Source: a virus
IMG/VR virus record: IMGVR_UViG_3300035088_000014
Location: 1-64,000 of that record
Reading direction: 5' to 3' (one strand)
Length of the DNA: 64,000 nt
Position 1 is the first letter of the stretch; each line of letters starts with the position of its first letter. Below are positions 38,748 to 48,177 of the stretch, piece after piece. The position numbers and the translations under genes were made by a program. The notes below the pieces were generated by a model, which made no database searches, had not been told where the DNA came from, and was given only the letters and a program-made list of their open reading frames with translations.

Positions 38748-41700
38748 ATGCCAACTGAAACACCAGACCTCGTTAGCGAGTACGAGGATCAAAAACAATC
38801 CGCGCCTGATCTTGTTTCGGAATTTGAGCAGCAGAAGACCGCCCCGCAGCGTCCCGACTTCACCCAGGAAGCGCTTTCCGGAAAGCTGGCCCCCGTAGCC
38901 GGTAAGCCGCACGACCCTCAACTTGACCAGCCGATTCAGTACAACGCCAAAACCGGCCAGCCATATCAGGAGCCTTTGGTTCCTGAAGCCGAAGGCTGGA
39001 AAGACCCGCTGCTTCATATTGCCGCCGGTGCCGAACCGATAGCTACCGGGCTCTCGCGCATCAAAGAAAACTCCGCTCCCCCGGTAAGCCCACAGATGCC
39101 AGCCGCGCGCAGCAGCCGCGGCGGCCCCGCGGTGCTCCCGCAAGCACCGCACACCCCTGAGCAGGCGCAGCGTGATCGTCAGACCATGCTTGGCGGTGCC
39201 GAGGTGATGGAGGGCGCCAGCCAACTTGGAACCATAGCGCTACCGGCTGCTCTCGCTGGAGCACCGCTGAAAGTTGGCGCTGGCCTTGTTGCCGGAACAC
39301 TCGCCAGCGAAGGAGCCGGTAAGGCGGTTCACGGCAAGGTATCCCCGGAAGCTGAACGGGCGATACGCGCAGCGTCATTCGTCATCCCCTCAGCCGCCGG
39401 CATGATGGCCGGATTGAAGTTCTCTGGCGCTGAGACTCCCGGCGGTGAAGCTAAGTTTTCAGGTGTTGAAGCCTTTGACGGAAAAGCCAAGGCCGCTTAC
39501 GTTCGGACTCCGGAATCGATTCGGGCAGGCGCCAAGATCGGTGACACCCAGTTCGAAGTCAACATCCCGCGCAACGGCGCACAAGCTCCAGTAGCCACCC
39601 CGCCGCCAGTTATCGACGAAGCTACGGCCGCAATGGTCCGGTACGAGCAGAATGCCGGGAACATACCGAAGCCGTCTCCTCCAGTACAGCCGCCAACCCC
39701 GAGCCAAAAGGCAGGGATGGACAATAAGCTATCTGGGGATCAGGTTGAATTCATCGCCCATGTCATCTCTAAAGCACCGCCAGAGCAGCAAAACGCCTTA
39801 ATCGAGGAGGCACACAAAAATATCAGCCAATGGCTGACGGACAACAATGGCCGTGTCTTCGTAGATGGCAAGGTAGTTTTGGCGAAGAACCCGGATCAAG
39901 TTTCCGCTGTTGCGGCCAAGATCATCAATGACGCTTCGAGCGCACACGATAAAGCTCAAGACTTAGCTGCCAAGGAAGCCGAGAAAGCCGCAAAGGAAAC
40001 CGAGAAGCAGACTACCGCGAAAACGGCCCGGCCATCAGCGCCGGCGCCTGCTCCTAAGCCTGCTGCCGCTCCAGCCAAGGTCGATGTACAGCCAAAATCC
40101 GAAGCGCCACAGGGCCAGCCAGCAGCCGAGAAACCGGTTGTGCAAAAGGTTGAGGAAAATGCAACTTCGCAAAATCTGACCTCAAATGATGTCAAAAAAT
40201 CGGAAGCACCGCCTGAGCGCCGAGTTTGGCAAGATGGTCTGACAGAAGAGTTTAAAGGATTCGATAAAGATGGTCTTGGAGTATGGGAGCCGACTACCCA
40301 AAATCTTCCCGAAAAAGAGGCAACTTCGCAAATCGCGAAGAATGAAGTTCCTGACCTCGTAGCTCAGCACGAAGCCGCGCAGCACGAAGCCACTCCAGAC
40401 CTAGTGGCTGAACACGAAGCGCAGCCGGAGCGCCGGACCAACCTGGACCAACGTAAGAAGGTTGCCGACATGTCACCGGAAGAACGCGCAAAAGCGCTGC
40501 TGACTTCGGACACGGTAGACCTTCCCAATAAAAGAGCATTCACCGAAGCGGAGCATGCCGGTAAGTCGCCAGCAGTCGCCATGTCTGATGCTGACGGACT
40601 GAAAGCGCTGAACGACAAGTTTGGCTATGATGCCGGGAACGCGCTACTGAAAGCCAAGGCCGAAGCGCTGAAGGAAGCAGGACTCGACTCATACCACGAT
40701 AAGGGCGACGAATTCCTGCACCGCGGCGAGTCACCGGAAGACCTGAAGACCAAACTATCCAAGGCGCGGGACATACTCAAGAACCGCGTTATTTCGGTAG
40801 AAAAGTCTGACGGCACGGTACTAAAATTCAAGGGAGCAAATTTCTCTTATGGCACAGGAAAAGACCTCGACACCGCAGAAGCCGGACTCAAAGCCCACAA
40901 GTCCCAGCGAGAAGCAGCCGGAGAAAGAAAGCGTGGGGAGCTTCGAGGAATTGTTGAAGCTGGATCCGAAGCAAGTCAAGAAGATCACGGTAGAACCGCA
41001 GAAGTAAAACTGCTTGAAGGTATCCCGGCCAAAGGTCATGCCGCGCGCGTCCCGGTAAAAAGCCTCACCCTGGCACCGAAAGAATTCCAGTACAAACTCA
41101 ACACCAACGAGCACGGTGTCACGAACCTGCTCTCAGGCCAGAAGTGGAATGACGATCTGGCCGGCGTAGTCTCTATCTGGCACAACCCAGCGAACGGCAA
41201 GGCCTACGTGGTAAACGGTCACCATCGGGTTCAACTGGCAAAACAGAACGGCCAGAAGGACTTACTTGCCCGTCACCTGAATGTAGATACCGCCAGCGAA
41301 GCGCGGGCAGCAGGCGCATTGCAGAACATCGCCGAAGGGCGCGGTACACCCGTAGATGCCGCGAAGTTCTTCCGTGAGCGCGGCATCACACCGGCAGACC
41401 TCGAAAAGCATGGTGTCTCGATGGGCGAAGCTACCGCCGAGAACGGGCTGGCCCTCTCAAAGCTCGATCCCTACCTCTTCGACAAAGTAGTCAACGGAGA
41501 ACTGTCTCAGGGCCGTGGTATCGCCATCGGAAAAGCAACCGACAATCCAGCTACACAAGAAGCCGTCCTCAAACTGATCGAGAAAGCGGAGAAGCGCGGT
41601 CGCCGGATCACCGATGGGCAGGTGTCAGAGCTCGCCCGGTTCGCCGGTCGCGCCAAGGAAACTACCACAGAAGAAGGCGGTCTATTCGGCAAGTCCTTCC

Positions 41701-44498
41701 GCACAGAAAACAACGCTCTCGATAAAGCCGAAGTCTCGGATTACATCAAGCAGAAACTGATGCAGGAGAAGCGCGTCTTCGGCGCGGTATCGAGCGAAGG
41801 CAAAGCCGAAGTCTTGGGGCAGGTAAAAGGCCAGAACATTAAGGCCGGAGCGAACCAGAAGATCGCATTGGAAGCCGCCCAGGCCGGAGAGCTTTATGAT
41901 AAACTCAGCGCCAGCAGGGGGCCGATTGACGACATCCTCGAAACAGCCGCCCAGCGGCTCGCCAAACGCGAAAACCCTGCCACCGTCAAAGCCGATGCCT
42001 ACAAGCAAGCCAGAACCGAACTCAGAAAAACTCTCTCCAGAGTCGAAGGACAGGGTACTGACGGAAATCAAAAAGATTCAGACCGAAGAAACGGCCATAC
42101 AGAAGCCGACCGGCAAGCCTCAGTAAAACAGACTGAAGCTCTTGAACCTCTCCGCAGGCGTAAACCATCTGCCGAAGAACCGGCGCTTCCCGGCATGGCT
42201 CCGCACATTGAAGCCAGCAAGGAATCTGCTGCTGCAACTCAGGGCGAAGACCTCAGCAAAAGACTTACCGAGACAAAATCCATCAGCGGCAAGACAGGCG
42301 AGATGGAACGTAGCTCGCCACTGTTCCGCGACTCAGAAGCCAGCGGGCAGACAGGATTGTTTGGCGACCGCAGCGTAAAAGGGAAAGAGTCAGAGCGCGG
42401 CTTTGCCGCAGCCGACATCCCGGAAGTGCTGACTCGCGGTGTCGTCGAACCGGTAGCCAGCTTCGTAAAAGACACCATCAAGCAGACAGCCGAATCTCGC
42501 TCGGTAGACGACAAGCTCTTTGGCCTCTCCAAGCAGTACGAAGCCGATGTGCTGCGCGCCATCGAATTAATGAAGCAGGCCGGGCCGCTCTCCACACCGG
42601 AAGACCAGGCTGCAATCTATCACCATCTGGAAGACTCAAGCGTTCCGCTCGACTCAAAGCAGCAGTCCGTTCTCGACAAGATCGTCAAGCCTCTAATGCA
42701 GCAGTCCTCGGCCATCCGGTCAGAACTGAATAACGCCGGTGTACCGATGGGCGAAGAAGGCTATGTTCACCGTGTTGTGCAGGGCAAGTCTTCACAGCTA
42801 GAACGGGCGATGCGCGGCAAACAGGGAACTGGCAAGGGGAATGTACTTTCCAAATCGGCAGCGTCCCTGAAGCAGCGCAAGATGTTTGCGCTTGAGGATG
42901 AAGACGGCAACCGGCAAGTCGTCTCAATGGAAGGCGGCAGAATCACCGGCTTCAAGAACGGCGCGCCGGAAGACATGGGCGCGAGCCCTCGGTTAAAAGT
43001 TGGCGACAACTTCAACGACAAGACCGGCAAACCGTGGACGCTCCAGCAGGCCACCACCAAAGAGATTGAATCGGCCACAAACCTGAAGTATTACAAAAAC
43101 GCCCTTGCCTCCGCGGTAACCGACTACCTGCAACTGCTGCGGGCCAAGCGCGCTAACGATGCGCTGGAATCCATGAAGTCCGATCCCGGCTTCAACCAGA
43201 TGGCATTCAAGAGCGAAAAAGGCTCCATGCCGCCGGACGGCTGGCGGTCAGTCGATCTGCCGCAGTTCCGCGATTACTACTTTGAACCGCACATGGCCGA
43301 AGTGTTGAACCGGTTCGCCAAAGAACTGCATCCGGACCCGGTTACGTTCTTAGAGAAGGTCGGCAACTTCATGACCGCCTCTCTGCTATTGAACCCGATT
43401 CCCCACATCCGTAACATTGCCAACCATGCGCTTATCGAACGCGGCGTTTCCGGCACAGTGAAGCTGCCGACCCCGACCACGATAAAGGCCGGAGTGAAGG
43501 CCATCAAAGCAGTCGCTACCCAGAACAAAGATTTCCTCTCGGCGCTCGATCACGGCGCGCCGATGATGTCCCACCGGACAGACCTGCAACAGTTAAACCA
43601 AAAACTCTTTGAAACCATCGTCGGCCATCTGGAAAAGAACCCAGGCATTGCCGGTGAGATCGCGCGTCTCACTGGTTGGGACAAGGCCGACTCGGCAGAT
43701 ACCGGAGTAGTGAACACCCTATCGCGGGCGACCGGACTGCGCATGCTGAACAACCTGCGCAAGATGGGCCAGAAGGCGATGTGGATGTCGAACGACATAT
43801 TCATGCTGCAAGCAGCCTACGAGAAGATGGCGCGAGATCCGAACATGGACTTTGAGCAGGCAATGGGCCTGACCGAGAAACACATCCCGAACTACCGCAT
43901 ACCGACGCGGATCATGAACTCGAAGATGCTCGGTGACTTCATGGGGAGCCGGCTGGCCTCGATGTTCGGACGCTATCACTACGGCAGATGGAAGTCGTAC
44001 TGGGAGATGGGCAAGGAAGTTGCCGGGCCAAGCAGTACGCCGAAGGAAAGACTGCGGGGACTCGACCACCTGATTATGCTTGGGCTTGTGACGTTCGTCG
44101 GATATGAACTATCGAAAGCCGTTCTCAAGAAGATCACCGGCGACAGGGACGCGCATATGGTTCCTGCTGGAGCTTCCACGATCCCTCTTGAAATAAAAGA
44201 GTTGATGGACGGCAACAAGGCACCGAATGACGTTATGCGTGACTCGTTCACTCCGGCAGTATTCCCGCAGACGGCAGCCGAGATTTTCTTTAACCGCAAT
44301 TTTTACAGCGGAGCCCCGGTGTACAAGTGGCACAGGCATAGCCTTGGCAGTAATGCGGCTGAAATCTTGAAGTATGCCGGAAATACCCTAGGGCCGGTAC
44401 AGCAATACAATCGAGCGCAAAAGAGTCACCACCCGGCAAAGTCATTTCTGTTGTCACAGGTCGGCGTGAGCACCAGCCATCCCAAGAAACACCGATAG
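38748..44498 (+). CDS. Giant polyvalent virion protein with GGDEF-like and ParB-like modules
   Basis: 1916 residues. Residues 1-20 and about 540-560 carry PDLV(S/A) repeats. Residues 150-225 are Ala/Gly-rich and hydrophobic. A GGDEF-like domain spans about 590-730: LPNKRAF at 592, SDADGLKALND at 613-623, KGDEF at 652-656 and a closing SYGTGKDLDTAEAGLKAHK. A ParB-like domain follows (about 770-960) with VVNGHHRVQLA at 822-832 and an HTH-like region. The C-terminal 650 residues are helical with a TM-like LIMLGLVTFVGYELSKAVL, resembling polyvalent-protein (LPD-type) ejection modules. It directly precedes the terminase genes. Enzymatic activity is not proven. Confidence 0.8.
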   Translation: MPTETPDLVSEYEDQKQSAPDLVSEFEQQKTAPQRPDFTQEALSGKLAPVAGKPHDPQLDQPIQYNAKTGQPYQEPLVPEAEGWKDPLLHIAAGAEPIATGLSRIKENSAPPVSPQMPAARSSRGGPAVLPQAPHTPEQAQRDRQTMLGGAEVMEGASQLGTIALPAALAGAPLKVGAGLVAGTLASEGAGKAVHGKVSPEAERAIRAASFVIPSAAGMMAGLKFSGAETPGGEAKFSGVEAFDGKAKAAYVRTPESIRAGAKIGDTQFEVNIPRNGAQAPVATPPPVIDEATAAMVRYEQNAGNIPKPSPPVQPPTPSQKAGMDNKLSGDQVEFIAHVISKAPPEQQNALIEEAHKNISQWLTDNNGRVFVDGKVVLAKNPDQVSAVAAKIINDASSAHDKAQDLAAKEAEKAAKETEKQTTAKTARPSAPAPAPKPAAAPAKVDVQPKSEAPQGQPAAEKPVVQKVEENATSQNLTSNDVKKSEAPPERRVWQDGLTEEFKGFDKDGLGVWEPTTQNLPEKEATSQIAKNEVPDLVAQHEAAQHEATPDLVAEHEAQPERRTNLDQRKKVADMSPEERAKALLTSDTVDLPNKRAFTEAEHAGKSPAVAMSDADGLKALNDKFGYDAGNALLKAKAEALKEAGLDSYHDKGDEFLHRGESPEDLKTKLSKARDILKNRVISVEKSDGTVLKFKGANFSYGTGKDLDTAEAGLKAHKSQREAAGERKRGELRGIVEAGSEASQEDHGRTAEVKLLEGIPAKGHAARVPVKSLTLAPKEFQYKLNTNEHGVTNLLSGQKWNDDLAGVVSIWHNPANGKAYVVNGHHRVQLAKQNGQKDLLARHLNVDTASEARAAGALQNIAEGRGTPVDAAKFFRERGITPADLEKHGVSMGEATAENGLALSKLDPYLFDKVVNGELSQGRGIAIGKATDNPATQEAVLKLIEKAEKRGRRITDGQVSELARFAGRAKETTTEEGGLFGKSFRTENNALDKAEVSDYIKQKLMQEKRVFGAVSSEGKAEVLGQVKGQNIKAGANQKIALEAAQAGELYDKLSASRGPIDDILETAAQRLAKRENPATVKADAYKQARTELRKTLSRVEGQGTDGNQKDSDRRNGHTEADRQASVKQTEALEPLRRRKPSAEEPALPGMAPHIEASKESAAATQGEDLSKRLTETKSISGKTGEMERSSPLFRDSEASGQTGLFGDRSVKGKESERGFAAADIPEVLTRGVVEPVASFVKDTIKQTAESRSVDDKLFGLSKQYEADVLRAIELMKQAGPLSTPEDQAAIYHHLEDSSVPLDSKQQSVLDKIVKPLMQQSSAIRSELNNAGVPMGEEGYVHRVVQGKSSQLERAMRGKQGTGKGNVLSKSAASLKQRKMFALEDEDGNRQVVSMEGGRITGFKNGAPEDMGASPRLKVGDNFNDKTGKPWTLQQATTKEIESATNLKYYKNALASAVTDYLQLLRAKRANDALESMKSDPGFNQMAFKSEKGSMPPDGWRSVDLPQFRDYYFEPHMAEVLNRFAKELHPDPVTFLEKVGNFMTASLLLNPIPHIRNIANHALIERGVSGTVKLPTPTTIKAGVKAIKAVATQNKDFLSALDHGAPMMSHRTDLQQLNQKLFETIVGHLEKNPGIAGEIARLTGWDKADSADTGVVNTLSRATGLRMLNNLRKMGQKAMWMSNDIFMLQAAYEKMARDPNMDFEQAMGLTEKHIPNYRIPTRIMNSKMLGDFMGSRLASMFGRYHYGRWKSYWEMGKEVAGPSSTPKERLRGLDHLIMLGLVTFVGYELSKAVLKKITGDRDAHMVPAGASTIPLEIKELMDGNKAPNDVMRDSFTPAVFPQTAAEIFFNRNFYSGAPVYKWHRHSLGSNAAEILKYAGNTLGPVQQYNRAQKSHHPAKSFLLSQVGVSTSHPKKHR

Positions 44499-44508
44499 GA
44501 AGTACACC

Positions 44509-45009
44509 ATGTCCGAAGAAGTAAAAGCAGTAAAACTGAAACCGCTGACCAAGAAGCAACTTCAATTTGTTTCTTTCTGGGAAGGAAACAATACCGACGC
44601 AGCACGCAAAGCAGGCTTGAAACATCCGAATGTGGCCGGCGCGAAGATGATGAAATTCCCGGCGGTCAAGGCTGCAATCGAACAGAAGAAAGCAGCCATT
44701 GCAGCCGCGACAAAAGCTATCGTCGTTGCCTCCGGTACAGAACTCGGTACGGCCATCGGCCAAGCAATCACCAAAGACTCGCTAGCGCAAAGAGCATGGG
44801 AAATCTCAAAGGCTGGCCCGGACAATATGGGCATGTACACCAGTCAGGTCAACGCTCTGAAATTTCTCGGCGAGTTGTTGAAGTACACCGGAGATGCGCA
44901 AGAAGGCGAAATCAAGAGTGGCGTAATCCAGCGCGAAAACGGCGAAGTAGAAGTCTATCAATCGAAGTGGATAAAGCAGCAACCCATTGAGCACAGTCCA
45001 GGTAATTGA
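44509..45009 (+). CDS. Terminase small subunit
   Basis: 166 residues behind AGGAAGTACACC. LKPLTKKQLQFVSFWEGNNT and DAARKAGLKHPNVAGAKMMK is the helix-turn-helix opening of small terminases, followed by a coiled-coil region and a C-terminal tail. Overlaps the large-subunit gene by 23 nt. It would recognise the packaging site. Confidence 0.85.
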   Translation: MSEEVKAVKLKPLTKKQLQFVSFWEGNNTDAARKAGLKHPNVAGAKMMKFPAVKAAIEQKKAAIAAATKAIVVASGTELGTAIGQAITKDSLAQRAWEISKAGPDNMGMYTSQVNALKFLGELLKYTGDAQEGEIKSGVIQRENGEVEVYQSKWIKQQPIEHSPGN

Positions 45010-46507
45010 TCCCCTAACAAATCATCCATGGTGGCCGAAAACTCCCGCACAAAAAGCAGCTCTTGATTGTGAAGCCGAACTCCTCATGTTCGGCGGTGCA
45101 GCAGGATCACTCAAGAGCCATACCCTCTGCTTGGACGCCATCCAAGAGCGCGACAATCCCAACCTGCGCGCCATATTTTTCCGTCAAACATTCCCGCAGC
45201 TCAGCGACCTCCTAGAGAAGCAGCAGCGCCTCTACCGGCCCATGCTCGCCACCTACAACGAGCAAAAGAAAATCTGGACATTCCCCTCGAAGGCAACCGT
45301 ATCTCTCGGCTATATCGACAAAGACGCTGACGTCTGGAACTACTGGGGAAAAGAATTCAGCGCGGAATATTTTGACGAGTCCACGCTTCTGCCCGAGTTC
45401 CGCGTCCGCACGATTCTCAGCCGTCTTCGCGCCACCGATCCATCCTTACGTCTGCGCGCACGCCTTGGCACCAACCCCGGCGGCATCGGCGCGGCATGGC
45501 ACATCCATACCTTCCTTCGCGGTCACTGCCCGGTACACGAACCGGAGCGCTCCGCAATTCCCGGCCAGATTTATAAGAACGCAACGTGGAAGAGTGACAA
45601 CGCCCACATTCCGCTGACCACCGCGTTCATACCGGGAAAACTCAGCGACCACAATTTACTCGGCGACAAGTACGCCCAGTTGCTGAAGATGCAATCCGGC
45701 TCGCTGGCCAAGTCTCTTGAGATGGGCTGCTGGTGTGAACTGGACGGCGCCTACTTCTCCAACTGGAACAAAGACACCATGCGCGTACCGTATGCCACGG
45801 TGGGCGAGCGCTGGTGGGACTCGCACTTCATCTCCATGGACTATGGGTTTGGAAAGTCTTCAGCCTCGGCCCATCTGCACGTTAGGACTCAGGAAGGCAA
45901 GATCAGGACCATCGGCGAGCTTGTCGCTGCCCACATGCCGGCGTATGAGTTTGCCGAACAGGTCATAGAAACATTCGTCAAACCAGCGTACCAGGGAAAT
46001 GCTAGGCGCATTGTCGCCGTGTACCTCGACCCGGCAAACTTCAAAGACATTGGCGACGGCCACACCATCGCCGACCAGATCAACGAGAAGCTGGATCCCT
46101 ACAATCTGGCCTGCATTAAAGCGTCGAACGACCGTATCGGCGGCTGGCAGTTGATGTACCAGATGCTCTCAAGTGGCGAATGGGCCGTAGCCGATACCTG
46201 CCCGAAACTCGTAGAAGCGATACCAACCAGAATGCACGATGAGAAAAAGCCAGGAGATTTAATCAAGGTACCGGGCGACGATCTGGACGACGTAATGGAC
46301 GACACACGGTACGGAATCTATTCGTTTATCACGACGGCCGCAAAACCGGATTCGGTTCGGATCGAGGAAGCGCTGGCGGGTATACCGATTGAAGATGCTA
46401 CCAGCAGAATGATCAGGCACGCGCAGATCACCGCAGAACTGGCCGTATCGAAGGCCCCGGTAGCTTTAGGCCGGCGCGGTCTGATGAATGCAAGAAGGAA
46501 TAGATAG
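44987..46507 (+). CDS. Terminase large subunit
   Basis: 506 residues, TTG start overlapping the small subunit. Walker A is FGGAAGSLKSH near residue 36, with Leu in the usual Gly position before Lys. FFRQTFPQ follows, and Walker B is AEYFDES near 126. TNPGG near 164 is the coupling motif. Nuclease carboxylates are probably in FISMDYGFGKSS near 284, VYLDPANF near 346 and GDDLDDVMDDTRYGIY near 430. Cleaves and packages genomic DNA. Confidence 0.95.
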   Translation: MSTVQVIDPLTNHPWWPKTPAQKAALDCEAELLMFGGAAGSLKSHTLCLDAIQERDNPNLRAIFFRQTFPQLSDLLEKQQRLYRPMLATYNEQKKIWTFPSKATVSLGYIDKDADVWNYWGKEFSAEYFDESTLLPEFRVRTILSRLRATDPSLRLRARLGTNPGGIGAAWHIHTFLRGHCPVHEPERSAIPGQIYKNATWKSDNAHIPLTTAFIPGKLSDHNLLGDKYAQLLKMQSGSLAKSLEMGCWCELDGAYFSNWNKDTMRVPYATVGERWWDSHFISMDYGFGKSSASAHLHVRTQEGKIRTIGELVAAHMPAYEFAEQVIETFVKPAYQGNARRIVAVYLDPANFKDIGDGHTIADQINEKLDPYNLACIKASNDRIGGWQLMYQMLSSGEWAVADTCPKLVEAIPTRMHDEKKPGDLIKVPGDDLDDVMDDTRYGIYSFITTAAKPDSVRIEEALAGIPIEDATSRMIRHAQITAELAVSKAPVALGRRGLMNARRNR

Positions 46508-46516
46508 GCTCACGGC

Positions 46517-46753
46517 TCAGTCTTTTCTGCTACGCTGGGCGCGGATTTTGTCAATGATTCTTAGCGCGGCATCTTTTCCCTCTTTCGCTGCTGAGCATAA
46601 ATCGCAACGCTCACATTTGAGGCATACATTGTGCTCACAGAATTCATGTTCAATCGGCTGTCTCATTTCCGCCCCTCCCCCTGCGCGTCCCCGGCTGTCA
46701 CACTCAACCGGGGATGTTGGCTTAACAACCTTCCTGGCTATCGTCGTTTCCAT
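46517..46753 (-). CDS. Small Cys-rich protein
   Basis: 78 residues from ATG 46753. FCEHNVCLKCERCDLC packs four Cys and a His into 16 residues, a dense zinc site, followed by a basic helix. Last gene of the leftward operon, facing the terminase gene. Confidence 0.75.
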   Translation of the reverse strand: METTIARKVVKPTSPVECDSRGRAGGGAEMRQPIEHEFCEHNVCLKCERCDLCSAAKEGKDAALRIIDKIRAQRSRKD

Positions 46754-46898
46754 CTGTAACAAGCCGTCCGGTTACAAAATCGAAACATCCAGTAAGTTCG
46801 GTGAGCGTGCAGACTGTTCCGTAATGACTCATCTTATACAGCAGTTCCGCACGGGTGAAGGTTCTTGCGCCTCTGTAGGCCAGGACTCGATTTTCCAT
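46722..46898 (-). CDS. 58-residue hypothetical protein
   Basis: ATG 46896-46898 with a near-perfect AAAGGAGGAACC site, stop 46722-46724. Contains RTFTRAELLYKMSHYGTVCT. Overlaps the downstream gene by 32 nt. Strong ribosome site and codon pattern support it. Confidence 0.65.
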   Translation of the reverse strand: MENRVLAYRGARTFTRAELLYKMSHYGTVCTLTELTGCFDFVTGRLVTDGNDDSQEGC

Positions 46899-46909
46899 GG
46901 TTCCTCCTT

Positions 46910-47404
46910 TTAGTCGTTGTCGGACGTTAGTTCCGCTCCGCTACAATCCGCACACACGCAGCCTTTTTGATGGCCTTCCTTTGTGTGTTGTGCCGCAAGC
47001 GCCTTGATGGCTTCAATCTCGGTTGCTCCCGTGCCGACAATGCCATCTTCCCGATCATCGAGCCATGCCGACCATCTCTGGTCTACCTTCGTTTTAAGAG
47101 AAGTGGAATCGCGGATAAATGCCTTGAGTTCTTCGTCGTTTTCATCACAGCTTGGGCAAGCAGCGCCGAGCACATGTACAGAATCAACTCCCAAGTCCTT
47201 GGCTACTTTTGCCGCCCCGCATAGATGCTCTTGCCACTTGTGGTTTGGGTAGATAAACTCATTGGGAGAGTCCAGCCGAATATCTCCAAAGCCCTGTTCA
47301 ACGCTGCCACGAATGATTGGCCCTCTGCCGCAAAGATCACATGGATGTGGGCCATAGAAAGTGATTACTGGATTGCTGATAGATACTTCTGCTGTTGCGT
47401 TCAT
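46910..47404 (-). CDS. Zinc-binding hypothetical protein
   Basis: 164 residues behind GGAGGAAACACA. Three Cys pairs: CDLCGRG near 22, ACPSCDEN near 82 and CVCADC near 150. Resembles the multi-ribbon proteins upstream. Function unknown. Confidence 0.75.
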   Translation of the reverse strand: MNATAEVSISNPVITFYGPHPCDLCGRGPIIRGSVEQGFGDIRLDSPNEFIYPNHKWQEHLCGAAKVAKDLGVDSVHVLGAACPSCDENDEELKAFIRDSTSLKTKVDQRWSAWLDDREDGIVGTGATEIEAIKALAAQHTKEGHQKGCVCADCSGAELTSDND

Positions 47405-47461
47405 TGTGTTTCCTCCTGCATAGATATGCGTGTTATTGCGATCTCGTTACCGAGTCAATGC

Positions 47462-47983
47462 TCATTTCTTCTCCGTTGGCGCGTCCCCGGTAGGTGGAGC
47501 GGGGAGCCGATAAACTTTGAATGCTCCTGGTGCGTCTGAGTCGCACAACCGTATTCCGTTAGTTTCGCCTGCGGAGTTGTGGGCGTATCGGCACCATGCC
47601 ACATAATTTTCTTCGTCCCACCCTTGCCCGTTCTGCGGCCCGGCCAGCGCGGTTTCATTGCGGTACGCTTCAAGCAGAGGGCCAAGCTCGGTTGATGAGT
47701 AGTTGCGAATATCCGCAAAGCCACGTCTTGCCAGCCATCGTTCGCCGTTTATTGGCGGCTCCGGCGTTCCTTGCGCTGGAGAGGGGGCGGAATCGAGATA
47801 TGCGTGTTCCGTTACCTGAGTGTCCTGCCAATGCCAACCGCGCTTGATTCGCCATGCATCATCACGGCGGCAGAAGTGAATCGCGTTGTCTATTTCGGTA
47901 ATGAAATCCCGTGAGCTATCCCCAGCCCAATAGCCTTGACTCTTGCCGTTCTCAAAACGTTCGATTACCCAGAAAGTATTCAT
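47462..47983 (-). CDS. Hypothetical phage protein
   Basis: 173 residues. FWVIERFENGKSQGYWAGDS, then DAIHFC-type region and WRIKRGWHWQDTQVTEHAYL suggest a small beta domain; the C-terminal part is a linker-rich second domain. Overlaps its upstream neighbour by 4 nt. Confidence 0.75.
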   Translation of the reverse strand: MNTFWVIERFENGKSQGYWAGDSSRDFITEIDNAIHFCRRDDAWRIKRGWHWQDTQVTEHAYLDSAPSPAQGTPEPPINGERWLARRGFADIRNYSSTELGPLLEAYRNETALAGPQNGQGWDEENYVAWCRYAHNSAGETNGIRLCDSDAPGAFKVYRLPAPPTGDAPTEKK

Positions 47984-48177
47984 CTCTTCTCCTCCGGTCC
48001 CGGCTGAGCGGTCTTAATGGCTGATTGCGAAATAATACGTTCAATTTCGTCTGTCACATCTTGCTTTTGGCCTTTGATTACCAGCGCATTGCGCTCAGCA
48101 TCAAGCCATTCATAGTTGGTGAATGCGTACCAGCGACGGGTCATCGGACTCTGACGAATCAACATTGGCCTTTTCAT
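47980..48177 (-). CDS. Hypothetical small protein
   Basis: 65 residues from ATG 48177 behind AAGGAGAAAAT. RQSPMTRRWYAFTNYEWLDA looks like a small beta-alpha fold. No motif recognised. Confidence 0.75.
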   Translation of the reverse strand: MKRPMLIRQSPMTRRWYAFTNYEWLDAERNALVIKGQKQDVTDEIERIISQSAIKTAQPGPEEKR

